Positions 45,369 through 53,630 of a DNA stretch of 64,000 nucleotides are shown here, piece after piece. Positions within the stretch are counted from its first letter, which is position 1, and every line of letters starts with the position of its first letter. The DNA lies in assembly GCF_033449965.1 (NCBI RefSeq), contig NZ_CP137761.1, positions 3,596,001-3,660,000 of the forward strand, given 5' to 3'. The notes under the pieces are model-generated. The model made no database searches, was not told the DNA's origin, and saw only the letters and a program-made list of their open reading frames with translations. Origin of the DNA: Bacillus sp. T3. GTDB taxonomy: Bacteria > Bacillota > Bacilli > Bacillales > Cytobacillaceae. Both the position numbers and the translations under genes were made by a program.

Positions 45369-45767
45369 ATGATACAAAGATTTATCGAATTAGGAGAAGG
45401 GTATTCTGACCTATATGAATTAATTGAAATTGTTCGGTCCAATCAACATCGTTTAGCAAGGATGCTCGCTTTCCATTCAGTGAAAAATGGAAAAGAGGTT
45501 ACATCGCTTGCCGTTATTTTACACCCGACACAACCGGGCAACTTCCAGCCATTATATCTTTGCCGTGAGGGGATCCCGAATCCCAATGTAAAGCCAAATA
45601 AACGGTTTGAACTTTTCTCAAAAGCAGCAGCTGATCAGCAAAAGGAAATTATTGAGCTAGTTGTTAAACCTTCCAACGAATTTGCTGACAAGGAATTATA
45701 TTATCAATACTTAATCGGAATTTTAAGAATGAATCGATACCTACCCGTATTGTCTAGTAGTTGGTGA
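45369..45767 (+). CDS. Conserved Bacillaceae protein (DUF7147-like)
   Basis: A 132-residue soluble protein beginning MIQRFIELGEGYSDLYELIE; no signal peptide or membrane segment. Other features are the stretch ILHPTQPGNFQPLYLCREGIP and an ending LRMNRYLPVLSS. I recall relatives labelled DUF7147 (sometimes misnamed methylthioribose kinase), but it contains no kinase motif. Its function is unknown. GGAGGG site before the ATG; the structured RNA at 45098-45280 lies just upstream and may control it. Confidence 0.7.
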   Translation: MIQRFIELGEGYSDLYELIEIVRSNQHRLARMLAFHSVKNGKEVTSLAVILHPTQPGNFQPLYLCREGIPNPNVKPNKRFELFSKAAADQQKEIIELVVKPSNEFADKELYYQYLIGILRMNRYLPVLSSSW

Positions 45768-45787
45768 CACCAAAAGATCATTTGATA

Positions 45788-45825
45788 AAAAAAACAAGGT
45801 GAGAAAACCCCTCACCTTGTTTTAC
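45788..45825. terminator. Bidirectional terminator between the 45369 gene and ylbG
   Basis: A perfect 12-bp stem AAACAAGGTGAG/CTCACCTTGTTT (45792-45803 with 45811-45822) flanked by A and T runs, between convergent genes. Confidence 0.85.
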
Positions 45826-46100
45826 TAAATACCCATTTTATAATCATATTCCTTGGCTTTATCTGGCTTTGCATTTTCAAACTCCATTCGCAAGAAAGGT
45901 TTATACGATGGTTCAACTTTTTTAACGAAGGAATATGATTGTAATTTCCCTATTAAATCTTCTGCATCTTCTTGATTACAATAGAGGACTACATATTTTA
46001 GTTTTTTTGAAACAAAGTGAACATTTCCAAATCTTCTTAACATTTTCGCCTGTTTTAATGAATAAAGCCACACGATTATTCCCTGTCGCGAACCGAACAT
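45825..46100 (-). CDS. ylbG: YlbG, DUF2129 family protein
   Basis: A 91-residue DUF2129 protein. It has MFGSRQGIIVWLYSLKQAK at the start, KLKYVVLYCNQEDAEDLIGKL in the middle, and FLRMEFENAKPDKAKEYDY at the end. It is a small cytosolic protein of unknown role, always next to ylbF. AAGGGG site 7 bases before the ATG. Confidence 0.92.
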   Translation of the reverse strand: MFGSRQGIIVWLYSLKQAKMLRRFGNVHFVSKKLKYVVLYCNQEDAEDLIGKLQSYSFVKKVEPSYKPFLRMEFENAKPDKAKEYDYKMGI

Positions 46101-46165
46101 GCAAAATTCCCCTTAAAATATTTTCTATAGGATAGCACAAATTATACAATCCTAGCAATTAAGAT

Positions 46166-46618
46166 TTACCTTGTAGAACAGCCACAGCTTCCGCCTGTAC
46201 CACATCCGCCACTTCCACAGCTTGAGAGTGTATCAAAATATGGGTTCCCTGTTGGAACTTTTATATATTTTGAAACTGAATGCCCAATGATCGTACTAAT
46301 TTCATCTAAAAGTGCTTGCAGGTCATTTTCTGCAAGTTTAAATGCTGCAACAAGAGGATCTAAGTCCATTTCCCTTTTTACCTCTCGAATCTTACTCCTA
46401 ACAGGCTTAAAGTTTGGATGGTACTTACCAAATCTTTGAACTTCCTCGTATTGTTCTTTTAGATTAATGAATTCTTTTATTTTGCGCTGTGATTCATTGT
46501 TGTTCTTCATATTAAAAAAACATTGACGATAATGTTCGGCAATATCAGACTGTAGGATCATTTCGGTAAGCAGGTCGGTCTTATCTAATAGTTGTATTCT
46601 TTCAATAGTAGCAAGCAA
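46166..46618 (-). CDS. ricF: RicF/YlbF, subunit of the Ric (Y-complex) RNA maturation factor
   Basis: A 150-residue helical YlbF/YmcA-family protein. With RicA and RicT it forms an Fe-S-containing complex that helps RNase Y process mRNAs and supports competence, biofilm and sporulation. The C-terminal tail has the cysteine cluster CGSGGCGTGGSCGC, likely cluster ligands. Family sequence: QRFGKYHPNFKPVRSKIREVK and VPTGNPYFDTLSSCG. I preferred a TTG start at 46618 with GGAGGTGA upstream; an ATG further upstream runs through that site. Confidence 0.93.
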   Translation of the reverse strand: MLATIERIQLLDKTDLLTEMILQSDIAEHYRQCFFNMKNNNESQRKIKEFINLKEQYEEVQRFGKYHPNFKPVRSKIREVKREMDLDPLVAAFKLAENDLQALLDEISTIIGHSVSKYIKVPTGNPYFDTLSSCGSGGCGTGGSCGCSTR

Positions 46619-46679
46619 GTCGCTCACCTCCGTTTCATATTTTATCATGAATATAAAAGGAAAGCGAATCATCTAGCTG

Positions 46680-47105
46680 TTATGGGATGATTACCTTAAG
46701 CTCCTTTTTTAAAGGATATGGCTGATTGTCCTTATTTACTACCTCTAATGTAATTAAATGACTTCCCTTTGGGAGCCCTTTAATAATAAAGACAGGAGAA
46801 TGGACGACCTCTGTTTTCTTTCCATCAATATAAACGACAATTTTGCCGGATTGTTTATTTTTATTGTCCGAGCGAAATGATATGTCAGTTAGTCTGCATT
46901 CAACTAATAGATTTTTTCCATTTACTTGATGATGAACTAAGAAAGAAGATTCTGGCAAAGACGCTATAGCAGGTAACTCCTTCCCCGCCTCCTGTACTTC
47001 TTTGTGCGCCATCATCATTTTTGATTCAGGTTTAGGAATATCTCGCTGGCATCCAGATAACAATAAAATCATAAAGACGAATGCTTGTTTATTGATAAGT
47101 TTCAA
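46680..47105 (-). CDS. Putative lipoprotein of unknown function
   Basis: A 141-residue protein with a lipoprotein signal (KQAFVFMILLLSGC; lipobox LLSGC, mature start CQRDIPKPE). A linker is followed by an immunoglobulin-like beta domain (about 60-140) with GKIVVYIDGKKTEVVHSPVF and LITLEVVNKDNQPY. I do not recognise a named family; the domain resembles cell-surface carbohydrate or protein binding modules. TTG start after AAAGGAG. It sits between ylbE and ricF, where B. subtilis has no counterpart I can recall. Confidence 0.72.
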   Translation of the reverse strand: MKLINKQAFVFMILLLSGCQRDIPKPESKMMMAHKEVQEAGKELPAIASLPESSFLVHHQVNGKNLLVECRLTDISFRSDNKNKQSGKIVVYIDGKKTEVVHSPVFIIKGLPKGSHLITLEVVNKDNQPYPLKKELKVIIP

Positions 47106-47215
47106 GTATGATCACTCCTTTATGATTTTATTGTTTACTTGAACCTCTTTTTTAATCAAAAAACAATAGTTATAAAACACAATTTAGAATGGCACGAAGA
47201 TCAACATTCTAATAA

Positions 47216-47256
47216 AATAAGAGACTGATTCAAGGAAGTTTTGAATCAGTCTCTAG
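47216..47256 (-). terminator. Terminator of ylbE/ylbD
   Basis: A perfect 14-bp stem (47220-47233 with 47241-47254) with a 7-base loop. It overlaps the ylbE stop codon. Confidence 0.8.
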
Positions 47257-47492
47257 TTTTGTGAATTCATTGCCTGAAACATGCTCATCATCATAGAGGC
47301 CATCTGAACTCCATTTGAAAATTTTTGGACCTGGTGCGGGATTGTTTTTTCGTAAAAGTGAAGTGAAGAGATTTCAAGCATCTGCAGATCCTGCGGGTTT
47401 CTTGCCAGTTTGCGGTACCAAGTAGGCTGCTCTCGCACAAACTGCTGTAGTTGCTTATTACCATGTAAATACTCAATTAAATCCTTCCTCAT
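47253..47492 (-). CDS. ylbE: YlbE-like protein
   Basis: A 79-residue protein: RKDLIEYLHGNKQLQQFVRE, PTWYRKLARNP (a W-Y-R-K-L-A-R motif shared in the family) and a methionine-rich end MASMMMSMFQAM. The function is unknown; it is coupled to ylbD. I used the ATG at 47492, which follows AAGGAG, rather than the adjoining TTG. Confidence 0.88.
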   Translation of the reverse strand: MRKDLIEYLHGNKQLQQFVREQPTWYRKLARNPQDLQMLEISSLHFYEKTIPHQVQKFSNGVQMASMMMSMFQAMNSQN

Positions 47493-47507
47493 CAAAAAGC
47501 TCCTTCG

Positions 47508-47942
47508 CTAATCCTTTCGAAATTGAAATGGATGTGGTGGTGGACTGTTTTTTGGGACTGGTTTGGTTTGATTGGTCCCTTGAAATTGTGAAAGCACTCC
47601 TTGAATGGCGGCTAACGCTTGGCTTAATTGTTGAATGTGGACTTCTAATGTTTGAGCATCCATTCTTTTCACCGCTCCTACAATTTGACCAATCCAATCT
47701 GTTTTCTGCTCGTCAGTTGGTGCTGATTCGTCAACATCATCATTTTTGGGGGATTTATTGGATTCCTTTTCTTCAGCAATAAAATCTGCCCAACGCGGAT
47801 CCTCCTCACCAAGTAAATACCAATCCTCATATAAATCTTGCCAAGTAACATGTTCGTTACGAACTGCTTCAATGATTTTTGGATTCCTTTTAACAAACTG
47901 TTTGAAGCTTTCGACTGAAGGATGAAGCTCACTATTTTCCAT
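47508..47942 (-). CDS. ylbD: YlbD, spore coat-associated protein
   Basis: A 144-residue YlbD-family protein. It has SVESFKQFVKRNPKIIEAV at the start and VTWQDLYEDWYLLGEEDPRW (the family core). A charged linker is followed by a helix AQTLEVHIQQLSQALAAIQG, and the Pro-rich end PKNSPPPHPFQFRK. The coat label comes from B. subtilis YlbD. The ATG at 47942 has GGGGTGA upstream. Confidence 0.9.
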   Translation of the reverse strand: MENSELHPSVESFKQFVKRNPKIIEAVRNEHVTWQDLYEDWYLLGEEDPRWADFIAEEKESNKSPKNDDVDESAPTDEQKTDWIGQIVGAVKRMDAQTLEVHIQQLSQALAAIQGVLSQFQGTNQTKPVPKNSPPPHPFQFRKD

Positions 47943-48086
47943 ACTTTTCACCCCAAATTTAGTGCATTGCCTATAGTACGATATGTTCAAATCGAATAAA
48001 TGGTGAAATTTACTACAAGGTTTATACAATAAATCCTAAGAAAATGTTACAATAAAATGAAAATATTTACAGAACGAGGTTGAAAC

Positions 48087-48578
48087 ATGAAGGAATTACA
48101 TGACATGCTAGATCAATGTCTTCAGGGTGCAACGGAAGAAGATGTAGCCATTCTGAAGGAACTTTTATATGCAATTCAGAATAAGCAGGATCAAGGTAAA
48201 GATGTTGGTTTTATTGGATCTCTACTTCAAATGGAACGGAAAACAGATGGCAATAGCTACGAAATTACAATTCCAATTAATCCGATGATTCAAAACTCAT
48301 TAGGAATCGTTCATGGGGGAGTCACTGCAACGTTAATTGATTCAGCAATGGGATCCCTTGCAATCTCACTTTTACCTGAGGGACAAACCTCGGTCACAAC
48401 CCAGCTTAACATTCATTATATTGCACCAGGACTTGGAGACTCTTTACGCTGTGTGGCCCATTGTGAACATAAAGGAACAAAAACAATGGTTTTAGCCTCA
48501 ACTGTGTACCGGTCAGATGGAAAAAAGATAGCGACTGCAAGCGGCAGCTTTTTTATTGTTGATAAAAAAGCACTTTAA
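48087..48578 (+). CDS. PaaI-family hotdog thioesterase
   Basis: A 163-residue protein with a PaaI-type hotdog fold. The conserved motif SLGIVHGGVTATLIDSAMGS (HGG..D) is at about residues 70-90. A second part, VTTQLNIHYIAPGLGDSLRC, follows. The N-terminal 45 residues are an extra helix. It probably hydrolyses an acyl- or aryl-CoA; the substrate is unknown. ATG 8 bases after GAGG. It is the only plus-strand gene between ylbD and ylbC. Confidence 0.85.
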   Translation: MKELHDMLDQCLQGATEEDVAILKELLYAIQNKQDQGKDVGFIGSLLQMERKTDGNSYEITIPINPMIQNSLGIVHGGVTATLIDSAMGSLAISLLPEGQTSVTTQLNIHYIAPGLGDSLRCVAHCEHKGTKTMVLASTVYRSDGKKIATASGSFFIVDKKAL

Positions 48579-48658
48579 TATGATTTTGTTACCCTTTACG
48601 GTTATTTGTCAGTATAAGAATTCCTAAGCTTGTGTCATTCTCACTTATAAGACAAAGT

Positions 48659-48690
48659 AAAAAGGTGGCTTTTGCCACCTTTTTACTTAA
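48659..48690. terminator. Terminator between thioesterase gene and ylbC
   Basis: AAAAAGGTGGC/GCCACCTTTTT stem (48659-48669 with 48674-48684) with a 4-base loop, between convergent genes. Confidence 0.85.
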
Positions 48691-48718
48691 ATGATTTATT
48701 TATAATAACAGTTTAAAC

Positions 48719-49759
48719 CTACATTTTGCTCTTTTGTTCAATGAAATTTTGGGTGAAATGTTTGTGATATACACCAATTCCAATATGGGTAAATTTGTCA
48801 TTCAATAAACTTTCGCGATGTGGTTTGCTATTTAGCCACCCTTCCATCACAGCTGGTGCATCTATATAATTCGCCGCAATATTTTCTCCCGCCAGCTGGT
48901 ATAAAACATTTGCTGTTTTAAGTCGGTCGGACAAATCACCAAATTGTTCGGATGTGTGCGAAATCGTGTTTGTCTCAAACATATCCTTGCTATGTAAATA
49001 TGCAACTCTTGCGACTTCCTCATCCCAATCAAGCTCACTGATACCATAGCGTTTGCGCATTATATTGGTAATATCAAAAATTTGCAATTTACTTCCTTCT
49101 TCAATACTTTCCCATGCTTCATCTAAAATCGGTTCACTTTCTGGCAATTCACCACGATAGGCAAGCTCATATGGTCTCTGAATAATAAGTGTTCTTATAT
49201 CAATAAAACGCACACTTGATAGTTTTCCCGTATATTTATCTATATTAAGTTGCGCATAAATATCTCCCATTTTTACTAATGGCCTTGAATTCATATCCTC
49301 TTCCGACATTTCAAAGTGATAGTTTGTACCTTCATATACAAAATTAATATCGGTTCCTATTAAGACGGAAGAAAAGAGTTTTTCAATTGTTTCTCCAATC
49401 TTGAATGGGGTAATGTCAACTTTATCTCCAATCGCATACAGCGTTACAATTTTTCCTTGATCAACTCCAACCTGCATGTATTTCTTTCCATCGTTATTGT
49501 AAATCCACCATTCATATCCATATGCAGATGGATCAATTCGATTCGGTTCTCCAAAGGTACTTTTAAGTGAATCCACTTGTTTCCCAATTAAAGTGGAAAG
49601 GCCGATCTCTGGTCGGGATAAATCAGCAATTCCTTCTTCAGGAGCAACTTGTCCACTTTCACCGTTTGAATCTTTAGAAGCGGTTTCTTCCATATATAGT
49701 ACATCAGATTGGTTATCATCTATCTCTGTGAAATAATAACCAAACAATAAAACAATCAC
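48719..49759 (-). CDS. ylbC: YlbC, CAP (SCP/PR1) domain secreted protein
   Basis: At least 346 residues. A hydrophobic N-terminal anchor is followed by a CAP-associated domain (about 50-190, GLSTLIGKQVDSLKSTFGEP; EWWIYNNDGKKYMQVGVDQG). The CAP domain (about 225-345) shows VAYLHSKDMFETNTISHTS, AGENIAANY and PHRESLLNDKFTHIGIG. The GTG at 49759 has no ribosome binding site, whereas a CTG 11 codons upstream (49790-49792) has GGAGGGG at good spacing. That start would complete the membrane segment (LAALIRILILVVIVLLFG). Confidence 0.87.
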   Translation of the reverse strand: MIVLLFGYYFTEIDDNQSDVLYMEETASKDSNGESGQVAPEEGIADLSRPEIGLSTLIGKQVDSLKSTFGEPNRIDPSAYGYEWWIYNNDGKKYMQVGVDQGKIVTLYAIGDKVDITPFKIGETIEKLFSSVLIGTDINFVYEGTNYHFEMSEEDMNSRPLVKMGDIYAQLNIDKYTGKLSSVRFIDIRTLIIQRPYELAYRGELPESEPILDEAWESIEEGSKLQIFDITNIMRKRYGISELDWDEEVARVAYLHSKDMFETNTISHTSEQFGDLSDRLKTANVLYQLAGENIAANYIDAPAVMEGWLNSKPHRESLLNDKFTHIGIGVYHKHFTQNFIEQKSKM

Positions 49760-49929
49760 TACTAAAATTAATATTCTAATTAAAGCTGCCAGGTTTAGCC
49801 CCTCCTTCGAGACAATCCTTTATATCATATGAAGAATATTTAGAATAATTATAGCATCAATATTAACATACTTATAGGAAAAGAAAATAATAAAGTAACT
49901 GTTAATATAACGATAAATATATTATATCA

Positions 49930-49977
49930 AAATAACAAAGGAAGGCTCACAAATGATGCGAGCCTTCCTTTGTATAT
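49930..49977 (-). terminator. Terminator of ylbB
   Basis: A perfect 14-bp stem (49935-49948 with 49960-49973), downstream of ylbB on the minus strand. Confidence 0.85.
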
Positions 49978-50004
49978 TCGCTGCTGGATATAAACAGCCC
50001 TTAT

Positions 50005-50439
50005 TTAATGATGGATTTCACTTTGCCCTGGCTCTGAGATTTCAGTTAACGCTACTTTTGCCTGATCATCTGTTAATTCGTGGGTAGCAAAATCTCCTAG
50101 AGATACAATTCCGACTAACCTATCATTTTCAACAACAGGAAGTCGGCGAATTTGATGTTTAGCCATTATTTTCGCTGCCTCTTGCGTATTAGATTCTGGT
50201 GAGATTGTAACCATCTCTTTACTCATTATGTCTTCAACTTTTGATGAGCCTGGATGCTTCTCAGCCACACCACGAATGACGATATCACGATCGGTAATCA
50301 TACCAACTAGTTTTTCATTATCAACAATGGGAATGGCCCCTACATTCCATTCCTTCATTTTTACTGACACCTCAAAAACATTATCTAATAATGAACAGGT
50401 TTCTACGTTTTTTGTCATGATTTCACTGATTTTTCCCAT
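50005..50439 (-). CDS. ylbB: YlbB, CBS domain pair protein
   Basis: A 144-residue protein made of two CBS domains: GAIPIVDNEKLVGMITDRDIV and QIRRLPVVENDRLVGIVSLGD. Such pairs bind adenine nucleotides and sense energy state; there is no catalytic domain. AGGGGTGA site. It follows the secreted LysM-CAP gene. Confidence 0.92.
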   Translation of the reverse strand: MGKISEIMTKNVETCSLLDNVFEVSVKMKEWNVGAIPIVDNEKLVGMITDRDIVIRGVAEKHPGSSKVEDIMSKEMVTISPESNTQEAAKIMAKHQIRRLPVVENDRLVGIVSLGDFATHELTDDQAKVALTEISEPGQSEIHH

Positions 50440-50454
50440 TTTTATTCACCCCTA

Positions 50455-51084
50455 TTAGTTTTCAATTATGATTAAAGTCCAGTAATTCCCATGTAATCCA
50501 CCTTTGGCATACCCCACCCCAACACGGATCGCATTTTTTTCAAGAATATGCCTTCGATTTACTTGTGAATTCATCCAGGTTTGAAACATATCTTTACTAG
50601 AATTTGGACCGGCCCCAATATTCTCAAATGCCTGTTTATAAGGAATTCTAAACGTTTCTAACATATGTGTAGGATTCCCATAAGTCGGAGATGTATGCGC
50701 AACATATTGATGCTCTAACATGTCCAGTGATTTTTTTTCAGCAATTTCAGAAAGAATTGGATCGAAAATAAATGGCCGCAAACCTTTTTTTCTGCGTTCA
50801 TCGTTTATGTATGTCAACAGTTTTTCTTGTTCCATTGATAAAGAGTGCTTATTTTTCTGATCAGGAATAAAAATAAACTGTCCTGGGTATATGAGTTCTG
50901 GATTTTCTAATTGGTGATTAATCAAAAGTAATTCATTTAACGGAATGTGGTGTTTCATTGATATTTTCCATAACGTATCCCCCTGTTTAATCTTATATTT
51001 AGAGATTGCATTAAGGCTCTCAGTAAAAAATAAGGAGAGTACGACCAAAATAAAAGAGGACATTGTTATCTTTACAAATTTCAT
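50455..51084 (-). CDS. LysM plus CAP domain secreted protein
   Basis: A 209-residue protein: signal peptide (FVKITMSSFILVVLSLFFTES), a LysM peptidoglycan-binding domain (KYKIKQGDTLWKISMKHHIP, about 30-75) and a CAP domain (about 85-205). The CAP domain shows LSEIAEKKSLDMLEHQYVAHTSPTYG (key HQYVAHTSP), FENIGAGPNS and RRHILEKNAIRVGVGYA. Similar proteins (YkwD-like, SafA-like) occur in spores and cell walls. The ATG at 51084 has AGGAGGAAGG upstream. It is the second CAP protein within 3 kb (see ylbC). Confidence 0.87.
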   Translation of the reverse strand: MKFVKITMSSFILVVLSLFFTESLNAISKYKIKQGDTLWKISMKHHIPLNELLLINHQLENPELIYPGQFIFIPDQKNKHSLSMEQEKLLTYINDERRKKGLRPFIFDPILSEIAEKKSLDMLEHQYVAHTSPTYGNPTHMLETFRIPYKQAFENIGAGPNSSKDMFQTWMNSQVNRRHILEKNAIRVGVGYAKGGLHGNYWTLIIIEN

Positions 51085-51281
51085 GTTCCTTCCTCCTAAG
51101 CGATCTTTACGATATAGTTTTTCCAACAAAGAGAAATAAAATCAGAAAATAAAGTAAAATACACTTATTTCGAATTGCAAGTTCATCATTTTTTTACTAT
51201 TATAAGAATTGAGAAAAGTTGTAGGGGTTGAAAGGAACCAAGCCTAACAATTGCTCTTGTATAGTTCGGGGAGGGACAGAA

Positions 51282-51638
51282 ATGAAATTTGAAAATACTG
51301 GTCTTGAAAATGCAAAGGTGGAGTTAAGCCGTTTAGATGAGCTAATGGCAGGTTACGGATTAATTCGTGAAGCCACTTGGGATTATGATCGTGTTACATA
51401 CGACAGAAAGTTCGAATTAAGAGAAGGAGTTTTTTATCTTCGCGTACAAGGATTCGCTGAAGGTGATGTAGGCGCTCACAAAGCTGAAATCAAATTAATT
51501 ACTCCATTATTAGGAAAATATTATTTCCCACATGGCGTTGAATATGGTGCTGGCGAAGAATTCCCAAGTTCACTAGTATCACAATGTGAAAAGATTTTAG
51601 CAGACATTAAAAATCAAATTACAGCAATTACTCAATAA
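51282..51638 (+). CDS. ylbA: YlbA, YugN-like family protein
   Basis: A 118-residue YugN-like protein. Marks: GLENAKVELSRLDELMAGYG, WDYDRVTYDRKFEL, FYLRVQGFAEGDVGAHKAEI and LLGKYYFPHGVEYG. No function is known. I used the ATG at 51282 after GGGGAGGG; a longer in-frame start is unlikely. Confidence 0.88.
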   Translation: MKFENTGLENAKVELSRLDELMAGYGLIREATWDYDRVTYDRKFELREGVFYLRVQGFAEGDVGAHKAEIKLITPLLGKYYFPHGVEYGAGEEFPSSLVSQCEKILADIKNQITAITQ

Positions 51639-51646
51639 TAAACAAG

Positions 51647-51690
51647 GAAAGGCACTTGCATTAAAAACCATGCAGGAGCCTTTTTTTATT
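51647..51690 (+). terminator. Terminator of ylbA
   Basis: AAAGGC-ACTTGCAT/ATGCA-GGAGCCTTT imperfect stem (51649-51662 with 51670-51683) followed by seven T residues on the plus strand. Confidence 0.75.
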
Positions 51691-51816
51691 TCATCGCCGT
51701 AATTACCGAACTATTTAAACTTTTCATTTAAGTTGGTAATTTGTGCTTTCCATATTATACTTTAATCAGATTATTCATTTTTCAATCTAACCACGTCTTG
51801 TGAAAGGGGGAGTATA

Positions 51817-52875
51817 TTGATTAAATATATTACGAAACGGAAAATATTGATTGGATTAGGCATTCTGATAGGTGCAGGAATCGCCTACATCGTCTTACCC
51901 GTGTCCCTTCCATTAATATTGGCCTTTATGACAGCTGTAATGCTAGAACCCTTTGTTAAATTAGTTCAGCAAACATTAAAAACAAAACGACAGCTTTCCG
52001 TTATTATCGTGTTTATTATATTTATCTGTTTCATTGCACTTTTTGGTTATTTTATAACAACAAAAGTTATCTCCGAGGTGATCCAACTAATAGAAAAATC
52101 ACCAATCTATTTTAATGAAATATCGATCGTTTGGTTTAAAGTTAAGGATGCATTAGTCAATGCAGCTAAGGATTTACCTAGAGTAGTTGTAAACCAATTT
52201 ATCACGCAGGTACAACAATTTTTGTATCATACGAGAGAAAGCATCCTCTCTTATGTAAACATTTCTAATGTAAAAGCGGTTCTGACCAATATTCCAAATT
52301 ACTTAGTAAGCTTTATTATTTATTTAGTTTCTTTATTTTTATTTTTAATTGATTTACCAAAATTAGCTCAAAATCTCTATAATCATTTAACCGAAGCAAC
52401 CGCAAAAAAAGTTAACCTAATGACTTCGAGACTAACGTTTATTATTTTTAGTTTTATTAAAGCTGAATTTTTTATTAGTATAATAACTTTTATTATCTCC
52501 ATATTAGTTCTACTTTTTATTGCCCCGGAAATTGCTATCTTTATGGCATTAATGTTTTGGATTACCGAATTTATTCCTATATTCGGATCATTAATTGTTA
52601 TTTTACCCTGGGCTTTAATCAAGTTACTTACTGGAGAAATATTCATTGCCTTCATCCTACTTCTATTAGCAGTGGTGCTACTTGCTGTTAAAAGGTTCAT
52701 AAAACCTAAACTGCTAGGAACAAAATTCGGACTGTCTCCTTTTGCAACACTAGTTGTAATGTATCTAGGTTTTAATTTATTTGGTATTATCGGCATTATC
52801 ATTGGTCCACTTTTATTGATTATTTTTTACTCAGCAAAAGAAGCCGGGATTATCCAAATCAATTTCAAAATTTAA
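51817..52875 (+). CDS. ytvI: YtvI-like sporulation membrane protein (AI-2E transporter family)
   Basis: A 352-residue polytopic protein of the AI-2E/YtvI family, with about seven membrane segments. Marks: LPLILAFMTAVMLEPFVKLV at the start, FWITEFIPIFGSLIVILPWAL and KRFIKPKLLGTKFGLSPFATLVVMYLG, key PKLLGTKFGLSPF. YtvI members are linked to sporulation; the transported solute is not known. TTG start after GGGGGAG. This neighbour of the cta block differs from B. subtilis, where ytvI lies elsewhere. Confidence 0.8.
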   Translation: MIKYITKRKILIGLGILIGAGIAYIVLPVSLPLILAFMTAVMLEPFVKLVQQTLKTKRQLSVIIVFIIFICFIALFGYFITTKVISEVIQLIEKSPIYFNEISIVWFKVKDALVNAAKDLPRVVVNQFITQVQQFLYHTRESILSYVNISNVKAVLTNIPNYLVSFIIYLVSLFLFLIDLPKLAQNLYNHLTEATAKKVNLMTSRLTFIIFSFIKAEFFISIITFIISILVLLFIAPEIAIFMALMFWITEFIPIFGSLIVILPWALIKLLTGEIFIAFILLLLAVVLLAVKRFIKPKLLGTKFGLSPFATLVVMYLGFNLFGIIGIIIGPLLLIIFYSAKEAGIIQINFKI

Positions 52876-52910
52876 GAAAAGAGCGGGAAAAATCCCGCTC
52901 TTTTCTTATG
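52872..52910. terminator. Bidirectional terminator between ytvI and ctaM
   Basis: A perfect 15-bp stem (52874-52888 with 52893-52907); overlaps the ytvI stop and abuts the ctaM stop. Confidence 0.87.
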
Positions 52911-52911
52911 A

Positions 52912-53376
52912 TTAAAATCCTAATATTGCTTTTATGACAGAAGTTGTATCCCCACCGTGATAAAAGACGTAAAGTAATAAATAAACTGCAACTCCAGTTA
53001 TCCCTGTAAAAAACCAAATAATACTTGTCACTGGTCCAAGTTTTTTATGTAATCTAAGATTATTTTTATATCCACTTATAAGCGAAATAATTCCGAAAAC
53101 AGCACCCACTGTGGCTAACGTAATATGGAAAATTAAAAATATAGTGTAATAGATTTTAATATCATCTGGACCACCAAATGCAGTGTTTCCGATAAACACT
53201 GTTCTGCTTGCATAAATCAAAAAGAATATGATGGCAAAAATGGCAGCTAGATTCATTGTTTTTTTATGCGTTTCAATCTTTCGCTGTTTAATCTGGACCC
53301 ATCCGATTGCCACAGTAATTGCACTAAGTACAATAAACGTAGTACTAATTGTTGGTAATATTGGGACTGAATTCAT
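52912..53376 (-). CDS. ctaM: CtaM/YozB, DUF420 cytochrome oxidase assembly protein
   Basis: A 154-residue protein of the DUF420 family with four membrane segments (about 5-22, 38-58, 75-95, 115-140). It carries conserved histidines in HKKTMNLAAIFAI and FHITLATVGAVFG. YozB (CtaM) is needed for assembly of haem-copper oxidases in B. subtilis and Staphylococcus aureus. The ATG at 53376 follows AGAGGTG. Its position next to ctaG, at the end of the cta operon, supports the assembly role. Confidence 0.85.
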   Translation of the reverse strand: MNSVPILPTISTTFIVLSAITVAIGWVQIKQRKIETHKKTMNLAAIFAIIFFLIYASRTVFIGNTAFGGPDDIKIYYTIFLIFHITLATVGAVFGIISLISGYKNNLRLHKKLGPVTSIIWFFTGITGVAVYLLLYVFYHGGDTTSVIKAILGF

Positions 53377-53501
53377 AACTAACACCTCTTTACTGAATTA
53401 ACTATCTTCAAACAATTTTATGGTAATATTCGCTATATTTCAACGAATATCCATTATTTTCTGCATTTTTCTTCCTTTAATATTTTTATAACCAACAAAA
53501 A

Positions 53502-53530
53502 GAAAAGGCGTTCTGTAGAGCGCCTTTTTT
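53502..53530 (-). terminator. Probable terminator after ctaG
   Basis: AAAAGGCG/CGCCTTTT stem (53504-53510 with 53521-53528) and T-rich tail on the minus strand; the family-B repeat lies between it and the ctaG stop. Confidence 0.6.
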
Positions 53531-53562
53531 CCAAAGTAAAGAATGCATAAAATTTAGATAGA

Positions 53563-53627
53563 TGTCTTGCTCCAGGCGCCATCGGCTCGAGGTCACAAGC
53601 CGATAATCTGGCGCTTTACGCTTTTCT
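53563..53627. repeat. Family-B-related hairpin repeat
   Basis: A long stem GGCGCC-ATCGGCT/AGCCGAT-(AATCT)-GGCGC (about 53575-53614). Flanks GAAAAGCG (minus strand, at 53621) and CTCC resemble the element at 39045-39190. It is 4 bases after the ctaG stop. Confidence 0.55.
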
Positions 53628-53630
53628 AGT

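Noticed and set aside
47473..47697. Minus-strand 74-codon frame inside ylbD
   Set aside because: Alternative frame of ylbD; the ylbD frame has the conserved domain and ribosome binding site.
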